From contig DASQZT010000132.1 in the NCBI GenBank assembly GCA_035638575.1, positions 1-64,000 on the forward strand: a stretch of 64,000 bases of DNA, in the 5' to 3' direction. The notes beneath the pieces are model-generated. The model had not been told where the DNA came from, did no database searches, and was given only the letters and a program-made list of their open reading frames with translations. The position numbers and the translations under genes were made by a program. This stretch comes from DASQZT01 sp035638575. GTDB taxonomy: Bacteria; Acidobacteriota; Terriglobia; Bryobacterales; Bryobacteraceae. This document shows, piece after piece, positions 41,677 to 48,871 of the stretch (position 1 is the stretch's first letter; each line of letters begins with the position of its first letter).

Positions 41677-44577
41677 ATGAGACAAATCGTATCGATCGCA
41701 GCATTGATGGCTGTATCTCTGTCAGTTGCTCAAGCCGACGTCATCGCCGCCTGGACCTTCGAGAACAATGCGATAGCGGTTAACAACAGCCCGGCTCCTT
41801 CCACCGGTTCGGGTACCGCCAGTTCGATTGGCATGGCCACTTACCCGACCCCAAGTGTCGGAGTAACCACCGACGACGTGCTTGTGGGATCTACGGGAGA
41901 CACGGGCGTGAACGGTGTTGCGGATCTCACCCAAATCTGGCGCGTGCGTGCGCAGGCCGCTGCCGGCGGTGGGGCAGCGAATGGCTGGTCGAGCCTTGCG
42001 CCTATCGGGACTCAAGGCGTCGTGTTCGCCGCGAGCACAGCGGGCTATAGCAACATCACTGTCAGCTTCGACTGGTATGCGACGAACCAGGGTGAGGCGA
42101 ACCTGCAACTCCAATACACCACGGATGGCGTCACCTGGAAAAATGCGCCGCTGAACCTCTCCGGATCCGATGCCGGATTGGCCCTCATGACCAACAGCAC
42201 CTCCGCCAATACGGTTAAGGGGTCGTATGTCAGTATCACCGGGGGCGCCGGGCAGGGTTGGTTCACCGGCTTGAGCGCGACCATAAGCGATCCGAATGCG
42301 GCAAACAATCCCAGGTTCGCGGTTGAGATGGTAAACGCCTCGACAGGCGCCGACGATATCGGCGCATCGGGAACCGCCTTGAACAACAACTCGGGCAACT
42401 GGCGGTTTGACAACATCGTGATTTCGGGTCAGAGTACTTTTTCCGGCTTCACCCCGGGGAATCTGGTGCTCTCGCGCAGCGTCTATACCGGCGATCCGAG
42501 CACCGTTGTCGTGGGCTCGGAATTGCCGCCGGTTTGTCCGGCGAGCGCCAACGCCGCGGCGGCCGGCTCCTGCGGGCTCAAGGCCACCGATAACGGCGCG
42601 TATGCGTCCACCAGCAGCGCCAACAACGTTTTTAATAACAATAAAGTCGACGGCAGCTTCGGGGTCACGTCGCCCATCTTTCTCGAGCAGCTCACTCCGT
42701 CCGGTACGACAGTCAACAGCTTCGCGGTCCCCAGTAACATGATTGTAACCAGCTTCAGCTCCAAATCCGAGCTGGGACTGAATCTGTCGTTGGATGGAAG
42801 CGTGCTCACCTTCATGGGTTACGTGGCGGCGCCTAACACGGTGGATGTTTCGAACTCCAATACGCCCGGGGTCTACGATCCAACCAATCCGTCCGGAGGC
42901 AGTTATTTCCGGGCCATCGCGCAGGTGGGTGCCAACGGGGCGATCCAGGTCACGCCGACCAACGCCTACAGTGGCAACAATGGCCGGGCGGCCATTCTGG
43001 CCAACGGGCTGTACTACATGGTCGGCAACTCCAACAACGGAGCCGGGACGCCGGACAACGTCGTGGCCTCGACCGGCGTCGAAATCGCAACGCCCGGGCA
43101 GGCGGCAAACACGGCCCCGACAGAGGTAGGAAATTTCAATATCGACTCGGTGATCAATCCCGCCACGGGCACGCTTTACACCCAAGTTGACAAGGCCGGC
43201 AAGGACAATAATTTCCGCGGAATGGCCATCTTCAACAACACGCTGTACGTCACCAAGGGCAGCGGCAGCAACGGCATCGATACGGTGTATCAGGTGGGCA
43301 ACGCTGGCAGCCTGCCCACGCCGGCCACTGCGGCCACTGCGCCCATCACGGTGCTGCCGGGACTTCCGACGGCCGCCGCCAAGACCGCCGGCGCCACCAA
43401 CGATTATCCTTTCGGGATCTGGTTCGCCAACGCTACCACGCTGTATGTGGCCGATGAGGGCGACGGCGTACTCGCCGATGCCGCCGGCAGCACGACCGCC
43501 GGCTTGCAGAAGTGGATCCTGTCAGGCGGCGCCTGGAAGATGGCGTACGTACTTCAGAACGGCCTGAACCTGGGACAGCCCTACTCGATCGCGAATTACC
43601 CGGCCGCGCTCAACCCCGCCACCGCCGGTCTACGCAACATGACAGGCATTGTGAACTCCAACGGAACCGTGACCGTCTACGCCGTTACATCCACCGTGAG
43701 CGCGAACGGCGACCAGGGCGCCGACCCCAATAAGCTGGTGTCCATCACCGATACGCTGGCCAATACTACCGCTGCCGGCGCCGCGGCGGAGACTTTCACG
43801 ACCTTGCGCACCGCCGTTGCCGGTGAGATCCTGCGCGGCATATCGTTCGCCCCCAGTTCGACCTCGATGCCCAATGTTCCTTCGATCCTCTCGGCCGCAA
43901 GTCCCAGCGTGACTTCGATTGCACAAGGCGGACTGGCGTTCGCCATGGGTCAGAATCTTGCGCCCGCGGCCGACGAAATCCTGGGGCCTTCGCCCACCAC
44001 CTTCGATGGCGTTTCGGTTACCATCCAGGACGCGGCGGGAAAGACTACCAGTGCGCCGCTGATCTTCGTTTCGCCCAGCCAGGTGACGTTTCAGGTTCCC
44101 TCGACCGTCGCCGCCGGAACGGCTAAAGTGACGGTGACGGCGCCGGGATCGAGCCAGACGGCAAGCAACGTTGTGATCGCCCCCGTCGCGCCCGCGGTGT
44201 TCACGGTGAACGGGAACGCCCTCATCGCGGGCTATGCGGTCCGCGTTTCGTCGAGCGGGACGCAAACCGTGGAGCCGGCCTATGCCGTGAACGCGCAAGG
44301 CTCGTTCTCGGCTGCGCCGATCAACATGGGCTCGGCGCCCGATAACGTCTACCTGACGATTTACGCCACGGGCGTGCAGGCGGCCGGACTGGCCAACGTC
44401 GCGGTAACCGTGAACGGAGTAAGCGCGCAGGTATTGTATGCCGGCAGCGCAGGCTATAGCGGCGTGGATCAGATTAACGTGCTGTTGCCGGCATCGCTGG
44501 CGGGTTCGGGAACGGTGGCGCTGCAGGTCACGGCCTCGGGCATTTCCGCGAACACGGTGCAGGTCGCGATTCAGTAG
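41677..44577 (+). CDS. Large secreted protein with Solibacter-type C-terminal domain
   Basis: A 966-residue exported protein. After a signal peptide (about 1-21) come beta-rich domains: an N-terminal lectin-like segment (VIAAWTFENNAIAVNNS ... WRFDNIVISGQS, about 20-255), a central region with propeller-like strands and many Asn/Ser/Thr (about 260-720; NNTLYVTKGSGSNGIDTVY), and a C-terminal immunoglobulin-like pair (about 735-966; SVTSIAQGGLAFAMGQNLAP, FQVPSTVAAGTAKVTVTAPG, IYATGVQAAGLANVAVTVNG). The last part is the TIGR03437 domain expanded in Solibacter. No enzyme motif is visible; a surface or matrix role is inferred. Confidence 0.8.
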   Translation: MRQIVSIAALMAVSLSVAQADVIAAWTFENNAIAVNNSPAPSTGSGTASSIGMATYPTPSVGVTTDDVLVGSTGDTGVNGVADLTQIWRVRAQAAAGGGAANGWSSLAPIGTQGVVFAASTAGYSNITVSFDWYATNQGEANLQLQYTTDGVTWKNAPLNLSGSDAGLALMTNSTSANTVKGSYVSITGGAGQGWFTGLSATISDPNAANNPRFAVEMVNASTGADDIGASGTALNNNSGNWRFDNIVISGQSTFSGFTPGNLVLSRSVYTGDPSTVVVGSELPPVCPASANAAAAGSCGLKATDNGAYASTSSANNVFNNNKVDGSFGVTSPIFLEQLTPSGTTVNSFAVPSNMIVTSFSSKSELGLNLSLDGSVLTFMGYVAAPNTVDVSNSNTPGVYDPTNPSGGSYFRAIAQVGANGAIQVTPTNAYSGNNGRAAILANGLYYMVGNSNNGAGTPDNVVASTGVEIATPGQAANTAPTEVGNFNIDSVINPATGTLYTQVDKAGKDNNFRGMAIFNNTLYVTKGSGSNGIDTVYQVGNAGSLPTPATAATAPITVLPGLPTAAAKTAGATNDYPFGIWFANATTLYVADEGDGVLADAAGSTTAGLQKWILSGGAWKMAYVLQNGLNLGQPYSIANYPAALNPATAGLRNMTGIVNSNGTVTVYAVTSTVSANGDQGADPNKLVSITDTLANTTAAGAAAETFTTLRTAVAGEILRGISFAPSSTSMPNVPSILSAASPSVTSIAQGGLAFAMGQNLAPAADEILGPSPTTFDGVSVTIQDAAGKTTSAPLIFVSPSQVTFQVPSTVAAGTAKVTVTAPGSSQTASNVVIAPVAPAVFTVNGNALIAGYAVRVSSSGTQTVEPAYAVNAQGSFSAAPINMGSAPDNVYLTIYATGVQAAGLANVAVTVNGVSAQVLYAGSAGYSGVDQINVLLPASLAGSGTVALQVTASGISANTVQVAIQ

Positions 44578-44595
44578 AACCCCACGCGCTGGCGC

Positions 44596-44636
44596 TGTAG
44601 GGCAGGACAGCATCCTGGACAGCATCCTGCCCTACA
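44596..44636 (+). terminator. Strong inverted repeat after the secreted protein
   Basis: Perfect 12-bp arms TGTAGGGCAGGA (44596-44607) and TCCTGCCCTACA (44625-44636) enclose a 17-base loop that itself contains CAGCATCCTG. It starts 18 bases after the stop codon. Without a T-tract it may be a REP-type or factor-assisted terminator. Confidence 0.5.
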
Positions 44637-44859
44637 TTCCGAGCCTCCCAGGCTTTCGCAAAAGGTTCAGCAGCCTATTAGCGATAAGGGCAGCCGCTGA
44701 TCGAGTCTTCCACTATCGAAACAACTTGTTTCCAATGCGAGTTCTAGCTGAAATTTCTACCTGCTATTAGCGAGGTTGAGGATCGAAAACGCCGGGATCC
44801 CCGACTTCAACCAAAGGGCGTTTCGGCACAACTTTCGGATGGCCGACCCGGCGGACCCG

Positions 44860-45633
44860 CTACTTCAGCAGATCGTCGAGGTAGCTCTTCAGCAGGCTGA
44901 AGGGAGGGATGCCGGCGATCAACTGGCGCTTGCCCCTCGCCACGATGACCAGCGACGGCGTCTGATTGATGCGGTCTTCGCGCGCCATCTCCATATCCGC
45001 GGCGACGCTGTCGTCCAGCTTCGGATCGTTCAGCAGGCCGCGGACTTTCTCCATGACATCGAGCGGCAGCACCGCGGCCACCTGCGCGTCGATATCGCCG
45101 TTCAAGCTCCAGACTCCCTGGGTGCTGAAGATCCGGTTGACCACGAGGCCGTACTGTCCGAGCTGTCCCGCGGCGTTGGCATAGCGGGCCGCCAGCCGCG
45201 AGTACGGATGTTGCGGGAGGGGAAAGTCGCGATGCACCAGCTTGACCCGGCCGGTCTCGACGTACTGGGCAACCAGGAGCGGAATCGTCTCCGCGTATAG
45301 CTGGGCGCAGTGGGGACACTCGTAGTCGGTGTAGACCTCGCAGGTGACCGGAGCGGTGCTGGAGCCGGATTCCTTGAAGCTGCCGGGCGTTGCGGGGCGC
45401 GCGATTCCGGCCGGCTCGGGGCGGAAGGAATGAAGCGCCAGCAGGCTCCCACACCCCAACACGATCGCCGCCATGGCCGCGATCCACCAGCGTCCTCGTA
45501 TCCGCGCGGCCCGTTCTCTTTGGTGGAATCGCATGAGGCCCGCGGCGGCGCTCGGGCGCCATCCGGCCGGCGGCTCGAGGGACGCCAGCCGATCGGCCAC
45601 CCAGCGCTCATCGTTGATTGCGTTGTTCGCCAT
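44860..45633 (-). CDS. Membrane-anchored DsbA/thioredoxin-4-like protein, candidate anti-sigma factor
   Basis: A 257-residue protein: cytoplasmic N-terminus (about 1-46) with WVADRLASLEPPAGWRPS, one membrane helix (about 49-66), and a periplasmic thioredoxin fold (about 95-255) with redox motif CPHC (106-109) in YTDYECPHCAQLY and cis-proline segment NQTPSLVIV. The fold matches the DsbA/DsbG-like thioredoxin_4 family. Its start overlaps the end of the ECF sigma gene by 26 bases, and a short cytoplasmic domain plus single helix is the architecture of membrane anti-sigma factors. The cytoplasmic part lacks the zinc-type HxxxCxxC motif, so the anti-sigma role is inference. Confidence 0.8.
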   Translation of the reverse strand: MANNAINDERWVADRLASLEPPAGWRPSAAAGLMRFHQRERAARIRGRWWIAAMAAIVLGCGSLLALHSFRPEPAGIARPATPGSFKESGSSTAPVTCEVYTDYECPHCAQLYAETIPLLVAQYVETGRVKLVHRDFPLPQHPYSRLAARYANAAGQLGQYGLVVNRIFSTQGVWSLNGDIDAQVAAVLPLDVMEKVRGLLNDPKLDDSVAADMEMAREDRINQTPSLVIVARGKRQLIAGIPPFSLLKSYLDDLLK

Positions 45634-46156
45634 AATGCTCGAGATACTCCTTTCGGAAGGCTTTCTGCGCCCGGCCGAGCAAGGTCCCCACAGAGGCGGG
45701 CTTCAACTGGAGGGCGGATGCCACCTCGTTGTAGCTCAGGCCGTGGCCGCGGAGGAGGAGCAGTTCCGCCTGGCGCGGGTCCAGCGCGGCCAAGACCAGG
45801 CGGACGTGCTGCTGCTCCTCGGCGGCGGCATGAACTTCTTCGGGGGTCGATACACCGGGCAGGAATCGCAGCAGGCGCTCATAGCGGGCGCGGCGCAGTT
45901 GCCGCCGCAGTTCGTACAGGCCGGCACGCACCGCCGCGCGGTAGAGCCATCCTCCCGCGTGTTCGCCTTGAGCCCGCGGGGTGCGCCACAGCTTCCAGAA
46001 CACCTCCACGGCAAGTTCCTCGGCGCGCGCGGGGTCGCGGACGATGCGCGCAATCACGCGCGCGATGCGCTCGTAATGGAGGTGGAAGACCGCCTCGAAG
46101 TCGAAGGGCGTCTCACGGGTTCGCCGGGCATCGATGGCCTTGATTCGGGGACTCAC
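45608..46156 (-). CDS. ECF-family RNA polymerase sigma factor
   Basis: A 182-residue sigma factor with region 2 (about 20-85: FEAVFHLHYERIARVIARIV, EELAVEVFWKLWR, GGWLYRAAVRAGL) and region 4 (about 120-175: VLAALDPRQAELLLLRGHGLSYNEVASALQL, VGTLLGRAQKAFR). The linker is short and there is no region 1.1 or 3, as in extracytoplasmic-function sigmas. It directs polymerase to stress or envelope promoters. Translational overlap with the downstream DsbA-like membrane protein suggests that protein senses the signal. Confidence 0.9.
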   Translation of the reverse strand: MSPRIKAIDARRTRETPFDFEAVFHLHYERIARVIARIVRDPARAEELAVEVFWKLWRTPRAQGEHAGGWLYRAAVRAGLYELRRQLRRARYERLLRFLPGVSTPEEVHAAAEEQQHVRLVLAALDPRQAELLLLRGHGLSYNEVASALQLKPASVGTLLGRAQKAFRKEYLEHYGEQRNQR

Positions 46157-46208
46157 GAAATATCAATGCTCCCAGGGGAGGATTTGTGACACCCGGCGCC
46201 CGCCGCCC

Positions 46209-46256
46209 CAAAAAACAAATGGCGGCTTCCGCGCCTCACTGCGCGCGAAAACCGCC
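46209..46256 (-). terminator. Intrinsic terminator of the first small secreted-protein gene
   Basis: On the minus strand a 14-bp stem (46256-46243 pairing with 46234-46221, two wobble pairs) with an 8-base loop is followed by ATTTGTTTTTT (46219-46209). It ends the gene at 46283-46681 and insulates it from the sigma factor gene downstream. Confidence 0.9.
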
Positions 46257-46282
46257 GGATTCACCCCGTATCCGAAAAGCGA

Positions 46283-46681
46283 CTACGTGGTGGACTTCTT
46301 TGCGGTCGCTTCGGTCGTGGTCGGGCTGCCGTCGCGGCCCGGGCGAGTGATCTTCAGTTTCAGATCGTCGCCGGACAGGGTCCCGGTGTATTCGGTCACT
46401 ATCGTGTTGCCGCCCATGTCCTGGGAGGTTTTGAAGGAGACGTTGTTGCCATCCACCTTGCCTTCGGTGATCTGGGCTTCCATGTTGCCGTTGCGGCCCG
46501 GACGTACTACGGTGCCGGAGAGTTTGCTACCCTCGGCCTTCAGAGTGAGGGTCACCTGAACGGGATTCCCACCCTGGCGGCCGGCCTGTTCAAACACCCA
46601 CTTGCCCGAAACATCGGCCGCGATGGCGGCAAACGCGAGGGCAAGCAGAATTGTGGTAACGAAAAGCAGCTTTTTGGTCAT
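46283..46681 (-). CDS. Small secreted beta-rich protein (paralogue 1)
   Basis: A 132-residue protein with a signal peptide (TKKLLFVTTILLALAFAAIA) and a compact beta-rich body: GKWVFEQAGRQGG, VTLTLKAEGSKLSGTVV, ITEGKVDGNNVSFKTSQDMG and GTLSGDDLKLKITRPG. The motif order G-K-W ... L-x-G-T-V ... I-x-x-G-x-V-x-G recalls small lipocalin-like or DUF-type proteins common in Acidobacteriota. It shares signal peptide and strand order with the gene 145 bases upstream, so the two are tandem duplicates. Each has its own terminator. Function unknown. The start at 46681 matches the paralogue. Confidence 0.75.
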   Translation of the reverse strand: MTKKLLFVTTILLALAFAAIAADVSGKWVFEQAGRQGGNPVQVTLTLKAEGSKLSGTVVRPGRNGNMEAQITEGKVDGNNVSFKTSQDMGGNTIVTEYTGTLSGDDLKLKITRPGRDGSPTTTEATAKKSTT

Positions 46682-46742
46682 CAAGCAAAGGGCGTCTCCC
46701 GCCCCGCGGATGTTACCGGATATCCACGGTTTTCGGACCCCC

Positions 46743-46781
46743 AAAAAATTAGCGGCCCCCTTCGGTGGGAAGGAGGCCGCT
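46743..46781 (-). terminator. Intrinsic terminator of the second small secreted-protein gene
   Basis: On the minus strand a 13-bp stem (46781-46769 with 46763-46751) and a 5-base loop are followed by AATTTTTT (46750-46743). It lies 45 bases after the stop of the gene at 46826-47254. Confidence 0.9.
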
Positions 46782-46825
46782 CAACTCTCAACACCGGCAA
46801 GCCGGCTGGATCGGTCTGAAACCTT

Positions 46826-47254
46826 CTAGGTGGTGCCCCTCTTCGCAGTCACTTCGTTGGTCTGCGGCCCGTTCTGGGTGTCGCGGGTGATCTTCAGCTT
46901 CAATTCGTCGCCCGACACGGTGCCTTCGTACTTCGTCACCATGGTCTGGCCCCCCATATCCCGCTTCACTTCGAAAGAGATGTTGTTCCCGTCCACTTTG
47001 CCATTGGTAATTTCCGTGGGAGGAGGAGGAGTTCCGCCGCCACCGCCACCACCACCGCCGCCGCGGCCGCCAAACCCGGGTACCGAGCCGGTCAGCGTGT
47101 TGCCATCCTGTTTCAAGGTGATGGTCACCGGTCGAGCCTGCCCGCCATTTCTGCCGGCCTGTTCATAGGTCCACTTGCCGGTTACATCGGCCGCCAGTGC
47201 GACAGATACAACGACAAGCAAAATTGTCATTACAAAAAGCAGCTTCTTGGTCAT
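46826..47254 (-). CDS. Small secreted beta-rich protein (paralogue 2, with glycine run)
   Basis: A 142-residue secreted protein (signal peptide KKLLFVMTILLVVVSVALAA) homologous to the neighbouring gene: GKWTYEQAGRNGG, ITLKQDGNTLTGSV, ITNGKVDGNNISFEVKRDMG and GTVSGDELKLKITRD. It differs by an insertion of about 17 residues, a glycine run followed by TPPPP, between the second and third strands, encoded by repeated GGN codons. The run probably forms a flexible loop; slippage of the repeat could vary its length. Function unknown. Confidence 0.75.
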   Translation of the reverse strand: MTKKLLFVMTILLVVVSVALAADVTGKWTYEQAGRNGGQARPVTITLKQDGNTLTGSVPGFGGRGGGGGGGGGGTPPPPTEITNGKVDGNNISFEVKRDMGGQTMVTKYEGTVSGDELKLKITRDTQNGPQTNEVTAKRGTT

Positions 47255-47770
47255 AGTGAGTGGTTAGGCGTAGGCGCCTGCCCGGATGTTACCGAGCCGG
47301 AGACCTCAAAATCTAAATATCTGATTCGAATATCCTTATTTCTCGCCTCCGGTGTGCCGGAGGATACCTTGGACCGCGGGGCTCCGGGGCGGGCGGAAGC
47401 TCTCTTCGGTCATCCGAAAAACCTGGTCACAACAATTTTGCTCAATAGATTCAATATCTTAGCTTCGCCAGCCGAACTCGGCGCGTTACCCTGATATCGG
47501 ATGGAATTCACGGCCCGGCGCTCGAATACTCCGCGCGCCTGCGGGCCGGTGTCCGAACCGGAGAACCGCAAATGCACTTGCGATGAGAGCCGGGTCAAGT
47601 CTCTTGTTTGCGCCGGAGAGGCGGCGAAAGAAGGCAACTGCATTTGCGGTTTTAGCGGGATGGCCTCTTGGCCGGCGCCCACGGAGGAAGGAGTTTCATC
47701 TCGGAGTGTCCTTTTTTGGGATTGGGTTCGTTCCGTCATCTTGCTCCTCGTCCCCTCGGGCGGTCGGACC
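47255..47770. other. Intergenic stretch, no gene recognised
   Basis: About 515 bases. Open frames on both strands overlap but have Pro/Arg/Thr-heavy, shadow-like products and no ribosome sites. The left edge should hold the promoter of the gene at 46826-47254. Confidence 0.4.
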
Positions 47771-47910
47771 GTGACGGGGTGACAGGGTGAACGGGGCGTT
47801 TTCGATCCGCGGAGGGGCGGGAGTGGGTGACGGGGCGTTTTCGGGCGGAGGCGCCCTGGGCTCGGCGGTGACGGGGTGACAGAGTGACAGGGCGTTTTCG
47901 ATGGGCGGAG
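47771..47910. repeat. Three imperfect direct repeats
   Basis: Copies at 47771-47814, 47827-47850 (shorter) and 47868-47910 share GTGACGGGG and GGGCGTTTTCG followed by GCGGAG; copies 1 and 3 add a GTGACAG-type spacer. They lie in non-coding DNA with no gene within 280 bases on either side. Purpose unknown. Confidence 0.6.
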
Positions 47911-48058
47911 GTGGCGGGGCGGCCAGGAGTTGGGTGGAGGATCCGGTCCATTAGCCGCTTGGGGGGCCGGCAGGCTCCGCCGCGCCACCTTCCACCCCAG
48001 CCCCCTCCCCGGCGCAACTGGGGCATTGCGATTCGCTGTTGAATCGGGCGCGCTGTTG

Positions 48059-48064
48059 TATAAT
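48059..48064 (+). promoter_or_regulatory. Consensus -10 box of the cspA leader
   Basis: TATAAT at 48059-48064, with a possible TTGAAT -35 about 14 bases upstream (short spacing). It would start a transcript near 48071, about 130 bases ahead of the cold-shock gene. Confidence 0.5.
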
Positions 48065-48105
48065 GGAGTGGCATTTGGCTCTTGATTTCCGTTCGTAACA
48101 GAAGA

Positions 48106-48140
48106 GGGGGTTGCGTGAGTCCATCCGCACCCCCTTTTTT
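48106..48140 (+). terminator. Intrinsic terminator inside the cspA leader
   Basis: GGGGGTTGCG (48106-48115) pairs with CGCACCCCC (48126-48134) with one bulged T and a 10-base loop, followed by six Ts (48135-48140). It lies between the consensus -10 box and the cold-shock start codon, so it could end a short RNA of about 70 bases or act as an attenuator. Confidence 0.8.
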
Positions 48141-48199
48141 CGCGTGAGCGGGAATCGGGCGGCTCCGAGTGCATTTCAGTATAGAAGGAATAAAGGCAG

Positions 48200-48403
48200 A
48201 TGAAAGAAAAAGGTACGGTGAAGTGGTTTAACGCAGCCAAGGGCTATGGCTTCATTCAGCGGGAGAACGGAGAAGATGTCTTCGTTCATTTTTCGGCGAT
48301 TCAGACGCAGGGATATCGAACCCTGGATGAAGGCGCCAGGGTGGAGTTTGAAGTGACCAAGGGCCCCAAGGGTCTGCAGGCAACCAACGTCACGGCGGCC
48401 TAG
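48200..48403 (+). CDS. Cold-shock protein, CspA family
   Basis: A 67-residue OB-fold protein of standard length with RNP-1 (KGYGFIQ) and RNP-2 (VFVHFSAI) motifs and the start KEKGTVKWFN. CspA proteins bind single-stranded RNA and DNA, melt RNA hairpins and can antiterminate transcription. The ATG follows AAGGAATAAAGGCAG. A terminator 60 bases upstream of the start sits within its own leader. It is followed by infA 60 bases later. Confidence 0.97.
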   Translation: MKEKGTVKWFNAAKGYGFIQRENGEDVFVHFSAIQTQGYRTLDEGARVEFEVTKGPKGLQATNVTAA

Positions 48404-48463
48404 TGAAGATCCGGCGGGCCGCGCCGTGTAGCCCGGCCCGCCCACCCCAGTTCGCGGAGGTTT

Positions 48464-48682
48464 ATGAGCAAAGAAGATAGTATCGAAGTAACCGGTACGG
48501 TCTTAGAAAAGTTTCCCAGCGGCCTGTTCAGCGTCCAGTTGGAACACGAACGGGTCGTGCTGGCCCACCTGGCCGGCAGGCTGCGGCGAAATCGCATCCG
48601 TGTCCTGGCCGGCGACAAAGTGACCTTGGAGTTGTCCCCCTACGACCTCACCAAGGGCAGAATCACGTTCCGGCACAGGTAG
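48464..48682 (+). CDS. infA: Translation initiation factor IF-1
   Basis: A 72-residue S1-like OB-fold protein with SKEDSIEVTGTVLEKFPSG, FSVQLEHERVVLAHLAGRL, RRNRIRVLAGDKVTLELSPY and DLTKGRITFRHR, the family's complete length. It binds the ribosomal A site during initiation. GCGGAGG lies upstream of the ATG. Proximity to cspA suggests shared expression during cold or growth resumption. In many bacteria infA sits in the ribosomal protein cluster; here it stands apart, so it may be a second copy. Confidence 0.93.
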   Translation: MSKEDSIEVTGTVLEKFPSGLFSVQLEHERVVLAHLAGRLRRNRIRVLAGDKVTLELSPYDLTKGRITFRHR

Positions 48683-48871
48683 CCTCCGCCGCCTTCCCCG
48701 CAAATCCAGGTATTTTAGTACCAGTTGGTATCCCATTTAACACCCCCTTTCCCCTCGGGACATGATATTTATAGGATACGCACTCGGCCGGTCACAAGAC
48801 TTTGAGATATTTTTTCCTCTTCCCGGCGGTTGCTCGTAATCTGTTGTAATTGCTCGGAAAAAGGCGATTTC

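Noticed and set aside
47771..47910. CRISPR-like array
   Set aside because: Only three unequal, imperfect copies, no uniform spacers and no cas genes in the window.
47410..48240. Long minus-strand ORF across the cspA leader
   Set aside because: Product is Pro/Ser/Arg/Thr low complexity, overlaps cspA, the terminator and the direct repeats, and has no ribosome site.
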